Below, in pieces: positions 15,387-22,828 of a DNA stretch of 35,416 nucleotides. Position 1 is the stretch's first letter. Every line of letters begins with the position of its first letter. Source of the stretch: JBFXAF01 sp050178915. GTDB taxonomy: Bacteria; Pseudomonadota; Alphaproteobacteria; Rhizobiales; Rhizobiaceae. A model generated the notes under the pieces. It was not told the origin of the DNA, did no database searches, and saw only the letters and a program-made list of their open reading frames with translations. The DNA lies in contig JBFXFO010000024.1 of assembly GCA_050178915.1 (NCBI GenBank), forward strand, positions 1-35,416, in the 5' to 3' direction. Position numbers and translations under genes: made by a program.

Positions 15387-16352
15387 ATGAAGACATTTCC
15401 AAAGGCGAAGGCCACGATCACCGAATTCGGCGCTCACATCGAGCCAGGTCTGGTGGTCGACCAGGGCGAGAAGTTCACGATCGAGACCGTCGACAATTTC
15501 TGGGACGAGCTCGGCACGCCGGAAGCACGCGTCGACCCGGCCTCGGCAAAGGTCAAGGCGCTGCAGGTGTTCCGCGCCAACCCGGTCGGCGGCCCCGTCT
15601 ATGTGAATGGCGTCGACGCGGGCGACACCATCGTCGTCGATCTGCAGAAGATCGCCGTGCGCGACTGGGGCTGGACGGGCACCATCGCCGGTTTCGGCCA
15701 GTTGGCCGACCACAGCTACATGGCCGACGTGAACGAGAACTTCTCGACCGTCATCAAGCACGTTCCCGGCCCGTCGGGCACGCTGGACGATGGCCAGGCC
15801 GTGATGAATGTCGGCCGTGAGGTGCGCTGGCCGCTGGCGCCGTTCCTCGGCGTCATCGTCACCGCGCCGGAGCGCGGCATCGAGAACACCGTGACCTCGC
15901 AGGGCGCCTGGGGCGGCAATCTCGACGTCCGCGACGTCTGCGCCGGCCACAAGATCCACATGAACGCCTCGCACAAGGGCGGGCTGCTCTTCCTCGGGGA
16001 CGTCCATGCCTCGCAGGGCGATTCCGAGCTGACCGGCATCGCCAACGAGACGGCGGCCGAGGTGACGGCGTCGGTGAGCGTGCTCAAGGGCCGGCAGGTG
16101 CCGGGCGTCATGCGCATCGAGAAGCCGAAGTCGCTCGTGCAGCTGGATTCGGCTCGCAACGCCGGCACGCCGGAGCGCGCACTCGACAGCTGCTTCGTCA
16201 ACATGATCCGCTGGCTGGTGGACGACTACAACATGAGCAAGCGCGAAGCGCAGCTGCACATGACGGCGAACTCGCTGGTTCGCATCAACCTCTACCAGTA
16301 CACGTCGGGCTTCTTCACCTGCGGTGTCGAATTCCCGAAAGAGTGCCTCTAG
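15387..16352 (+). CDS. Acetamidase/formamidase family protein
   Basis: A 321-residue protein of the FmdA/AmdA family, which hydrolyses formamide, acetamide or related small amides to acid and ammonia. The family's best-kept segment appears as LGDVHASQGDSELTGIANE (about residues 206-225), whose Asp and His are expected to bind the metal. APFLGVIVTAPERG, GNLDVRDVCAGHKI and the late MTANSLVRINLYQY are also recognisable. It is unrelated in fold to the amidase at 5673, so the region carries two independent amidase types. The start ATG follows GAGAGGAACC. It is the last gene of the second ABC operon, and a strong hairpin follows at 16363-16393. No signal peptide, so cytoplasmic. Confidence 0.9.
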   Translation: MKTFPKAKATITEFGAHIEPGLVVDQGEKFTIETVDNFWDELGTPEARVDPASAKVKALQVFRANPVGGPVYVNGVDAGDTIVVDLQKIAVRDWGWTGTIAGFGQLADHSYMADVNENFSTVIKHVPGPSGTLDDGQAVMNVGREVRWPLAPFLGVIVTAPERGIENTVTSQGAWGGNLDVRDVCAGHKIHMNASHKGGLLFLGDVHASQGDSELTGIANETAAEVTASVSVLKGRQVPGVMRIEKPKSLVQLDSARNAGTPERALDSCFVNMIRWLVDDYNMSKREAQLHMTANSLVRINLYQYTSGFFTCGVEFPKECL

Positions 16353-16652
16353 TCAGGCAACACGCGCGTCAGGGATCGCATCCCTGACGCGCGACCTCCC
16401 GCGCTGCGGCGGACAGCCGCCAAAGCCAGCCCTCGGCCATGAGCAGGGCGAGCCGGGCAGGGTGGTCTCACGCTGCGCCGCCACCGCGTTCGAGCCGGCC
16501 CGGCAGGCTCATTCCTCCATCTCCGTTAATCTCGAGCGGGACGTGCCGCGCCTGTCGACCGTTTGCGCCCCCGCAATGGTCGCCGTTGTGGCGACAGCCG
16601 ACCGGGACAGGTGAATTCTTTCCGGTACGGCATTTTTTGCAAACCCTGAGGG
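16353..16652. other. Intergenic gap after formamidase gene, 300 bp
   Basis: No gene is supported here. Open frames crossing it have no recognisable protein character. It holds the hairpin at 16363-16393. The remainder is ordinary GC-rich sequence leading to the promoter of the next operon. Confidence 0.6.
16363..16393 (+). terminator. Strong hairpin after formamidase gene
   Basis: CGCGCGTCAGGGAT (16363-16376) pairs perfectly over 14 bases with ATCCCTGACGCGCG (16380-16393) across a CGC loop, beginning 10 bp after the formamidase stop. There is no T-run, as is common for GC-rich alphaproteobacterial 3' hairpins. It most likely ends or protects the transcript of the second ABC operon. Confidence 0.65.
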
Positions 16653-16711
16653 TTGACAGGCCCGGCCCATTGCCGTTTCGTACACAAACGTTTGCCCGCA
16701 CACGTTTGCGG
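16653..16711 (+). promoter_or_regulatory. Promoter with two LacI-type operator palindromes
   Basis: A consensus -35 TTGACA lies at 16653-16658. Downstream are two adjacent palindromes centred on CG, as LacI-family operators usually are. CAAACGTTTG (16685-16694) is perfect. CCGCACACGTTTGCGG (16696-16711) has one mismatched pair. They sit about 30-55 bases after the -35 box, around the expected transcription start, and 31 bases before the first gene of the operon, where a repressor would block initiation. The -10 box is poorly conserved (none close to TATAAT at 16-18 bases). AACCC-TGA-GGGTT at 16642-16654 touches the -35 box. The natural candidate to bind here is the LacI-family protein encoded at 23664-24740. 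Confidence 0.65.
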
Positions 16712-16741
16712 TGCACCAAATGGCAGTCGGAGGGGCCTGTC

Positions 16742-17107
16742 ATGAACGAGCCGGAACTGGTGTTCGATCACGTCGGTATTCCTACCGACGAACCTCAACC
16801 CAATGAGGATTGGGTTGAAGCGACCAAGGTCTGGGTCACCAATCCCCGCCTGCACAAATCTCACATAGAGTACCTGCGGTACCGCGCCGACAGCCCGGTG
16901 CGCGAGGACCTGAAGGCGCTTCCGCACGTGGCGTATCGCTGTCGCGCCGAGGACTTCGATCAGCTGATGCGCGGCGGCGAAGTGCTGGCCGAACCCTTCG
17001 CCGCCGACGACAATCTGACCGTCGGCTTCATCCTCAAGAACGGGGTTCCCGTCGAGTATATGGTCTTCAAGGAGCACGGCCTGTGGTTCGGAAAGAAGTC
17101 GCAATGA
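16742..17107 (+). CDS. Small VOC (glyoxalase/bleomycin-resistance) family protein
   Basis: A 121-residue protein that resembles a single VOC module: LVFDHVGIPTD near the N-terminus supplies a possible metal-binding His10, followed by KSHIEYLRY, HVAYRCRAEDFDQLM and a C-terminal VGFILKNGVPVEYM with a possible metal-binding Glu. VOC proteins are metal-dependent isomerases, lyases, dioxygenases or binding proteins, and which one this is cannot be told. The ATG was selected because a GGAGGGG box lies just ahead and family similarity begins here. It is the first gene after the palindromic promoter, 26 bp before the ABC ATPase gene, so it probably acts on the imported molecule or an early intermediate. 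Confidence 0.75.
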   Translation: MNEPELVFDHVGIPTDEPQPNEDWVEATKVWVTNPRLHKSHIEYLRYRADSPVREDLKALPHVAYRCRAEDFDQLMRGGEVLAEPFAADDNLTVGFILKNGVPVEYMVFKEHGLWFGKKSQ

Positions 17108-17133
17108 CCCTGTCCTGCGCGAGAGCCTGAAGC

Positions 17134-17958
17134 ATGGTTGCGGTGGCCGAAGACGCAACCCCTGCTGCCCGCGCGGCGGGCACCAGATCCCAGATCGTCA
17201 TCGACAAGGCCCGCAAGGTCTACGAGACCGGCTCGGGCCAGACGCTTGCGCTCGAAAGCGTCTCAAGCTCGATCGCCAAGGGCGAATTCGTCTGTGTCGT
17301 CGGTCCGAGCGGTTGCGGCAAGACGACCTTGCTGTGGGCACTGAGCGGGCTGCATCCGCTGACCTCGGGCACTGTCCTGCTCGACGGGAAGCCGGTGAAA
17401 GGCCCGCAGCCGCAGATCGGCATGGTGTTCCAGGAGGCCAATCTCCTGCCCTGGCGCAGCATTCTCAAGAACATCCTCTATCCGCTCGAAATCAAGGGAC
17501 TGAAGGTCAGCGACTACCAGGAGCGCATCGACCGGCTGCTCGACAAGACGGGATTGCGGGGCTTCGAGACCATGTATCCGCGCGAACTGTCGGGCGGCAT
17601 GCGCCAGAGAGCATCGCTGGTGCGCTGCCTGTCCTTCGATCCCGCGGTGATGCTGCTGGACGAGCCCTTCGGCTCGCTCGACGCTTTCACGCGTGATGAG
17701 ATGAACCTGCTCCTGCTCGATCTGTGGGCGGAGCAGCAGAAGACCATCGTCTTCGTCACCCACTCCATCACCGAGGCGATCTTCATGGCCGACCGCGTGC
17801 TGGTGATGACGCCGCGACCGGGGCGTGTCGTGCGCGAGATCAAGATCGACCTGCCGCGCCCGCGCAGGCTCGACATGCAGGCGACGCCATACTTCATCGA
17901 GCTGACGAACGACATCAAGACGCTGATCAATTCCAGCGTGCAGAAACAGGGCGGCTGA
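17134..17958 (+). CDS. ABC transporter ATP-binding protein, nitrate/sulfonate type
   Basis: A 274-residue single-domain ATPase of the SsuB/TauB/NrtD type. Motifs in order are Walker A GPSGCGKTT (57-65), Q-loop FQEANLLPW (99-107), signature LSGGMRQR (152-159), Walker B VMLLDEP (172-178), D-loop SLDA and switch His210 (VTHS). The late VMTPRPGRVVREIKIDLPRPR is typical of this subfamily. It energises import with the permease encoded two bases downstream and the binding protein at 18868. The group transports sulfonates, nitrate, thiamine precursors and similar small compounds, and the ligand here is unknown. The start codon is preceded by only a weak purine box. A start a few codons away is possible, since the first 20 residues are not conserved. 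Confidence 0.93.
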   Translation: MVAVAEDATPAARAAGTRSQIVIDKARKVYETGSGQTLALESVSSSIAKGEFVCVVGPSGCGKTTLLWALSGLHPLTSGTVLLDGKPVKGPQPQIGMVFQEANLLPWRSILKNILYPLEIKGLKVSDYQERIDRLLDKTGLRGFETMYPRELSGGMRQRASLVRCLSFDPAVMLLDEPFGSLDAFTRDEMNLLLLDLWAEQQKTIVFVTHSITEAIFMADRVLVMTPRPGRVVREIKIDLPRPRRLDMQATPYFIELTNDIKTLINSSVQKQGG

Positions 17959-17960
17959 CG

Positions 17961-18809
17961 GTGGCAGAACATATCGACGAAATCCCGGACATAAAGCAGG
18001 ACAGCAAGCCGCGCGCCGGCGACGGGCCGATGAATTTTTCGGCGCTGACCAACGTGCCGGTCGCGCGGGACCTGCGCGAAGCGCTGTTCATCGTGGCCTT
18101 CGCGGTGCTGCTGGTGGTGAGCCTCGAGGTGATGATCCGGCTTGCCCAGGTTCCGAGCTACATCCTGCCGTTGCCGAGCAACGTTTTCGCCGCCTTGTTC
18201 CGGACCATGCCCGCCTTCCTGCCGCACATCGGAGTCACGCTGCAGGAGCTTCTGATCGGTTACTCCATCGGCGCCGTGATCGGTATCCTCATGGCAGGCG
18301 TCATCACGCAGTTCCCGTTCGTCGAAAAGGTGATCACGCCATACGTCATCCTGCTGGTGACGACGCCGATGCTGGCGCTGGTGCCGCTTCTGGTGCTGCA
18401 GTTGGGCTTCGGCATCGCGCCGCGCGTCGTCGCCGTGGCGCTCGCCGTCGGGCCGATGGTGATGATCAATTCGGCGACCGGCTTCCGTCGCACCGACCCC
18501 GGCAAGATCGCGCTGGCGCGTTCCTACGGCGCGTCGACGCTGCAGATCTTCCGCACCATCCGCTTTCCGATCGCGCTGCCGATGATCATCGTCGGACTGA
18601 TGGTCGGCGGCATCTTCGGGCTGCTGACGGCGATCGGCGCCGAGATGCTGGGCGGACAATGGGGACTGGGCACGCGGCTGGTGTACTACTCGTCGCTGGC
18701 GCGCATGGAAGAGTTCTTCGCCACCATTCTGATCGTCGCCTTCATCGGCGTCATTATGTACGTCATCTTTTTCTTCATCGGGAAGAAATGGGCCAGTTGG
18801 GAAGCCTAG
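17961..18809 (+). CDS. ABC transporter permease, nitrate/sulfonate type
   Basis: A 282-residue inner-membrane permease of the SsuC/TauC family with about six membrane segments. LPLPSNVFAALFRTMP and LQELLIGYSIGAVIG are typical entry segments. The cytoplasmic EAA-like loop appears as ALARSYGASTLQIFRTIRFP. GTG 17961 is taken as the start because it follows the ATPase stop by two bases and begins the in-frame conserved protein. ATG 18030 (MNFSALT) is a possible alternative. The upstream continuation of this frame is out-of-frame ATPase sequence. It belongs to the LacI-controlled operon. Confidence 0.92.
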   Translation: MAEHIDEIPDIKQDSKPRAGDGPMNFSALTNVPVARDLREALFIVAFAVLLVVSLEVMIRLAQVPSYILPLPSNVFAALFRTMPAFLPHIGVTLQELLIGYSIGAVIGILMAGVITQFPFVEKVITPYVILLVTTPMLALVPLLVLQLGFGIAPRVVAVALAVGPMVMINSATGFRRTDPGKIALARSYGASTLQIFRTIRFPIALPMIIVGLMVGGIFGLLTAIGAEMLGGQWGLGTRLVYYSSLARMEEFFATILIVAFIGVIMYVIFFFIGKKWASWEA

Positions 18810-18867
18810 TGCTTCCCGGCGCGGACTGCTTGATCGCTTAAGGGGAATCCAAAAAAAGGAGGAAGTC

Positions 18868-20025
18868 ATGCGTTCTGCACTTCGTTTGAAAGACAAGCTC
18901 TGTGGACTGCTGCTTGCCGGCGCCACCGCGTCGTTCGCCGTCGCGCTGCCGGTTGCCCCGGCGCTGGCGGAGGGCGCCGATGCGTGCCCGCTCAGCACCC
19001 CGGCCAAGGTCGTGTGGGTGTCACCGCGCGGCACGCTCGAGGTGATGGACGACTACCCCCTGTGGGTGGCTCTGGACCGCGGCTACTTCAAGGACCTCGG
19101 CCTCGAGGTGGAATTGCAGCCGGGCGTTTCCGGAGGGCCGACGCATCTCGCCCTGCTCACCGGTGGGCAGGCTGATGCGGGCTATCCGTCGCCGGCCATT
19201 ATGGCCGCCGCGATCGATACCGGCATCGAGGTGCAGATGGGCTTCGGCATGGCGGCCGGGCAGGTGTTCGACTTCGCCGTGCACAAGGACAGCGACATCA
19301 AGACGGTCAAGGATCTGGCCGGCAAGACCGTCTCGCTGTGGGACGTCAGCGGCGCCAACATCGTCGCCCCGATCCTGTCGGAGCAGGGTGTCGACCCCGC
19401 ATCGATCAACTACGTCGGCAGCGGCCAGTGGGGCCAGCTCGTCGGCCAGGGTCAGGCTGACGCCGCGCTCGCCTGGGAAGGCCTGCGTGCCCAGTGGACC
19501 GCCATCGGCCTGCCGCTGCGCTACCTGATCGGCAGCGAGTTCTCCAATGATCCGTCGAACGGCTACGTTGTCCGCACCGCGGACGCCAAGGATCCTGCCA
19601 AGGTCCAGATCATGACCTGCTTCCTGCGGGGCGTGGCGATGGGTCTTGAGTTCGGTCGCCTCAACCCGCAGGCCGCGGCGCAGATCACCTATGCCCAGTT
19701 CGCCGCGATCCGCGAGCAGATGAAGCCCGACCTGGCGCTCGAATCCATGCGCCAGCTGATGTATCTGTACAACATGACCTATGCGAAGGGTCAGGGCTAC
19801 GGCTACTCCGATCCGGCCAACTGGCAGAGCTATCTCGAGCGGCTGTTCAAGCTCGGCCAGACGACGCGCCAGATCACGACGGACGAGGCCATCACCAACG
19901 CCTATGTCGAGGGCGCCAATGCTTTCGACGCAGCCAAGGTGGCGGCGGACGCCGCGGCATTCGAGCTCACCGCGGAATGGAAGGACGTCGTGCTGCAAGG
20001 GCCGGTGATGCCGGCGGCCAACTAG
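18868..20025 (+). CDS. NMT1/SsuA-like ABC substrate-binding protein
   Basis: A 385-residue periplasmic solute-binding protein of the SsuA/THI5/NMT1 type. It has a signal peptide ending at about PALA (residue 34). The mature part carries family features: DYPLWVALDRGYFKDLGLEV near the start, then GGPTHLALLTGGQADAGYPS, VKDLAGKTVSLWDVSGAN and a GQGQADAALAWEG segment. The start is strongly supported by AAAAGGAGG just ahead. Its 58-bp distance from the permease gene suggests one transcript. A hairpin follows at 20039-20064. Related proteins bind sulfonates, nitrate or pyrimidine precursors of thiamine. The neighbouring sugar-type enzymes make a polyol, inositol-like or acylated amino compound more likely, but this is inference. 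Confidence 0.93.
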   Translation: MRSALRLKDKLCGLLLAGATASFAVALPVAPALAEGADACPLSTPAKVVWVSPRGTLEVMDDYPLWVALDRGYFKDLGLEVELQPGVSGGPTHLALLTGGQADAGYPSPAIMAAAIDTGIEVQMGFGMAAGQVFDFAVHKDSDIKTVKDLAGKTVSLWDVSGANIVAPILSEQGVDPASINYVGSGQWGQLVGQGQADAALAWEGLRAQWTAIGLPLRYLIGSEFSNDPSNGYVVRTADAKDPAKVQIMTCFLRGVAMGLEFGRLNPQAAAQITYAQFAAIREQMKPDLALESMRQLMYLYNMTYAKGQGYGYSDPANWQSYLERLFKLGQTTRQITTDEAITNAYVEGANAFDAAKVAADAAAFELTAEWKDVVLQGPVMPAAN

Positions 20026-20038
20026 GCTTGTGCAAGGA

Positions 20039-20064
20039 CGAGGTGGGCGACAGCGCCCACCTCG
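20039..20064 (+). terminator. Hairpin after binding-protein gene, within the operon
   Basis: CGAGGTGGGCG (20039-20049) pairs exactly with CGCCCACCTCG (20054-20064) around an ACAG loop, 13 bp after the binding-protein stop. No T-run follows and genes on the same strand continue 86 bp later, so it may stabilise the binding-protein mRNA or cause partial termination between the transporter and enzyme genes. Confidence 0.55.
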
Positions 20065-20149
20065 GCAATCCTGCGGGGCGGGCGCCTCGCCGGTAGAATG
20101 AGATCTTGACAGTTTGGATCAGCGGCGGGGGCCGCGGAGGAGATGACAC

Positions 20150-20962
20150 ATGGCGCTCAGGAACAGGTTTGCGGGCCACACCAACAGCTACCACACCTAC
20201 AGTCTGGACGAGGCGCTGGATGGCATCGCCGCCGCTGGCTTCAAGTTCGTCGAACTGACGGCGGTGCGTGGGTGGACCGAGCATGTGCCGCTTGACGCCG
20301 ATGCGAAGACGCTGGGCGCAATCCAGCGCAAGCTCCACAAGCATGGGCTGATCCCGGCGAGCCTCAGCGGCCACTCCGACCTGACGACGAAAGCGGGGCT
20401 GGATGACGGTCTGCTGGCGCTCGATCTGTGCGAGCGCCTCGGCATCGACCTGATGAACACGGCTGTGGGCGGCCATTCGAGCGTCGATGAAAGCGAGGAG
20501 GCCTTCTTCGAGCATATCGGCGCACTGGCCGACGCCGCCGCCGCGAAGGGCATCATGCTCGGCATCGAGATCCACGGCGACCTGACCTCGTCGGGCCGCA
20601 AGGCCATTCCGATCATCGACAAGATCGGCCGCGACAATGTCCGCATCAACTACGACACGGCCAACATCGAGTTCTACGACAACGGCACCAAGGCCGTGGA
20701 CGACCTGCCGGCGACCGTGCCGTATCTCGTGCATCTGCACGCCAAGGACCACATCGGCGGCGCACGCGCCTGGAATTTCCCGGCTCCGGGCGAAGGCCAG
20801 ATCGACTGGCCTAAGCTGCTGGGGATCCTCGACAAGGGTGGCTACACGGGACCGATCAGCGTCGAGGTCGAGTTTGCCGAAGGCCCGTGGCCGCCGCTGG
20901 CGGAAGTGAACCGGGCGATGAAGAGCGCCTATCGCTACCTGTCCGGTCTCGGGCTGTCCTGA
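20150..20962 (+). CDS. Sugar phosphate isomerase/epimerase-like TIM-barrel protein
   Basis: A 270-residue protein of the AP-endonuclease-2/xylose-isomerase-like TIM-barrel family. The expected metal ligands lie on successive strands: Glu in MLGIEIHGD (about residue 139), Asp in RINYDTANIEF, His in LVHLHAKDHIGG and the final Glu in ISVEVEFAEG. Members isomerise or epimerise sugars, keto-inositols or hydroxypyruvate-like compounds. The ATG start follows GGAGGAGATG. It lies 16 bp before an oxidoreductase gene of the Gfo/Idh/MocA family, a very common pairing in inositol and uncommon sugar catabolism. Cytoplasmic. Confidence 0.9.
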   Translation: MALRNRFAGHTNSYHTYSLDEALDGIAAAGFKFVELTAVRGWTEHVPLDADAKTLGAIQRKLHKHGLIPASLSGHSDLTTKAGLDDGLLALDLCERLGIDLMNTAVGGHSSVDESEEAFFEHIGALADAAAAKGIMLGIEIHGDLTSSGRKAIPIIDKIGRDNVRINYDTANIEFYDNGTKAVDDLPATVPYLVHLHAKDHIGGARAWNFPAPGEGQIDWPKLLGILDKGGYTGPISVEVEFAEGPWPPLAEVNRAMKSAYRYLSGLGLS

Positions 20963-20978
20963 CGAAAGGTCCACACAG

Positions 20979-21968
20979 ATGCGGATAGGTATTCTTGGTT
21001 CCGGCTTCATGGGCGGCACGCATGCGCGCGCTTTCGCCAGCCTGCCGGACGTTCAGGTGGTCGCGGTGTCGTCGCGGTCGATCGACAAGGCGTCGAAGCT
21101 CGCCGCGGAAGTCGGCGCGACCGCCACGACCGACGATCTCTCGATCATCAACGATCCGTCGATCGACGCCATCAGCAACACGTTGCCGACCACGCTGCAC
21201 CGCGACACGACCATCGCGGCGCTGCAGGCCGGCAAGCACGTTCTGCTGGAGAAGCCGTTCGCGCTGACCGATGAGGATTGCGCGGCGATGATGGCGGCCG
21301 AGGCGGCCAGCGACAAGCTCCTCATGCTGGCGCATGTCGTGCGCTTCTGGCCGGAGTATGAAGTGCTGGCCGAGATCGTTCACAGCGGCAGGCTCGGCAA
21401 GCCGCTCGCGGCCGTCGCCAACCGGCTGTCCGTCGTGCCAGGCTGGGCCGACTGGTTCGTCGACCCGGCGCTGAGCGGCGGCGCCGTCATGGATCTGCTG
21501 ATCCATGATTTCGACGCGCTGAACTGGGTGATGGGCAAGCCGAAATCCATTTACGCACGCGGGCAGGAGGCGGCCCCCGGCCTCTGGAACCACATCCAGA
21601 GCATCGTCGACTATGGCGACGCCCAAGCCTTCGCCGAAGGCAGCGAGATGATGCCGAAGGACTATCCCTTCTCGTGCGGCCTCAACGTCCTGTGCGAACG
21701 CGGAAAGGTCGAGTTCACCTTCAAGGCCGGTGGCGTCAGCGTCGAGATGGGCGGGGGCAGCCAGCTCGTCGTCTACGAGCCCGGCAGCAGCTACAAGCCG
21801 GAGGTTCCGGCGGGCGACGCCTATGCGCGGCAGGCCGCGTATTTCGTCGATTGCGTGCGCAACAACCGGCCGCCGGTGCGCTCCGGATCCGCCGCTGCGC
21901 GGCTGGGCGTCAGGATGGCGAACGCGGCGCGGCAGTCGATGGAGACGGCCGCAGTCGTGCCGCTCTGA
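20979..21968 (+). CDS. Gfo/Idh/MocA family oxidoreductase
   Basis: A 329-residue NAD(P)-dependent dehydrogenase. The N-terminal Rossmann domain begins GILGSGFMGGTHARAF, and the cofactor-proximal EKPFALTDEDCAAM carries the Glu-Lys-Pro motif with the catalytic lysine. The C-terminal domain has GGAVMDLLIHDFDALNWV with the Asp-x3-His of the active site. The family oxidises or reduces hydroxyls of sugars, inositols and amino sugars. A GAAAGG box precedes the ATG. The previous gene encodes a TIM-barrel isomerase and the next a PIG-L deacetylase, 13 bp downstream, so the three probably act on the same carbon skeleton. Cytoplasmic. Confidence 0.93.
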   Translation: MRIGILGSGFMGGTHARAFASLPDVQVVAVSSRSIDKASKLAAEVGATATTDDLSIINDPSIDAISNTLPTTLHRDTTIAALQAGKHVLLEKPFALTDEDCAAMMAAEAASDKLLMLAHVVRFWPEYEVLAEIVHSGRLGKPLAAVANRLSVVPGWADWFVDPALSGGAVMDLLIHDFDALNWVMGKPKSIYARGQEAAPGLWNHIQSIVDYGDAQAFAEGSEMMPKDYPFSCGLNVLCERGKVEFTFKAGGVSVEMGGGSQLVVYEPGSSYKPEVPAGDAYARQAAYFVDCVRNNRPPVRSGSAAARLGVRMANAARQSMETAAVVPL

Positions 21969-21981
21969 GGAGGCTGCACCA

Positions 21982-22776
21982 ATGCCGAACAAGCAACTGA
22001 CGGCGCTGGCGATCGTCGCGCATCCGGACGACGTCGAGTTCATGATGGCGGGCACGCTGCTTCTCCTGAAGGACGCTGGCGCCGACATCCATCTGTGGAA
22101 CCTGTGCAACGGTTGCTACGGCTCGATGGTGCATTCCTATGACGACATCAAGCGCATGCGCTGGGCCGAGGCGCAGGCCGCGGCCGAGCTGGTCGGGGCG
22201 AAGATACTGCCGCCCTTCGCCGACGACCTGACGCTCTTCTACGACGCCCCGTCAATCGCCAGGGTGGCGGCAGGGATCCGGCAGGTCCGGCCGGACATCA
22301 TCCTGACGCATCCGCCGCTCGACTACATGGAAGACCACATGAACGCCTGCCGGCTGACCGTCTCGGCAGCGTTCACGCGGGAGATGCCGAACTACACGAC
22401 GTCGCCGCCGGTGCCGCCCTATGCGGGCCCTACGGTGATCTACCACGCCATGCCCGCCGGCCTGAAGACCGGCCTGCGTGAGCCGGTCGAGTCCGAGATG
22501 TACGTGGACGTCGGCTCGGTGCTGGCGCGCAAGCGCGCCATGCTGGCAAGGCACGAGTCCCAGAAGGAGTGGCTCGACGCCACGCAAGGCATGGATTCGT
22601 ATCTGGACTCGATGGAAGACGTCACCCGCCAGATGGGAGCGCTGTCGGGCAAGTTCGCGGCTGCCGAAGGTTGGCGGCGGCATCTGCATCTCGGCTTCGC
22701 TTCCGAGGACGCCGATCCGGTCGGCGATCTGCTCGGCGAGCGTGTCACGAGGGCGCCGCGCGGCGCCAGACGATGA
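21982..22776 (+). CDS. PIG-L family deacetylase
   Basis: A 264-residue PIG-L/LmbE-type zinc deacetylase. The signature AHPDDVEFMMAGTLL (about 13-27) supplies zinc-binding His and Asp, and HPPLDYMEDHMNAC supplies the distal ligand and acidic residues. The family removes N-acyl groups from amino sugars or related compounds (GlcNAc-PI, mycothiol and bacillithiol precursors, diacetylchitobiose), so an N-acylated substrate is suggested for the operon. The ATG follows GAGGAGGCTGCACCA. The frame is open further upstream, but that part overlaps the preceding gene. The C-terminus (about 230-264) is variable and basic. Confidence 0.9.
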   Translation: MPNKQLTALAIVAHPDDVEFMMAGTLLLLKDAGADIHLWNLCNGCYGSMVHSYDDIKRMRWAEAQAAAELVGAKILPPFADDLTLFYDAPSIARVAAGIRQVRPDIILTHPPLDYMEDHMNACRLTVSAAFTREMPNYTTSPPVPPYAGPTVIYHAMPAGLKTGLREPVESEMYVDVGSVLARKRAMLARHESQKEWLDATQGMDSYLDSMEDVTRQMGALSGKFAAAEGWRRHLHLGFASEDADPVGDLLGERVTRAPRGARR

Positions 22777-22828
22777 TGCAACGATCGCGTCGCTTCCGAG
22801 ACAGTGCAGCGAGCATTGCGGGGACAAG

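Noticed and set aside
16363..16393. Possible attachment site or mobile-element end at the strong inverted repeat
   Set aside because: No integrase, transposase or matching second copy was seen. A 3' hairpin of the preceding gene is the simpler reading.
17514..19034. Minus-strand open frame of 506 codons over the nitrate/sulfonate-type transporter
   Set aside because: Shadow of three plus-strand ABC genes. Low-complexity Asp/His/Gln/Arg composition.
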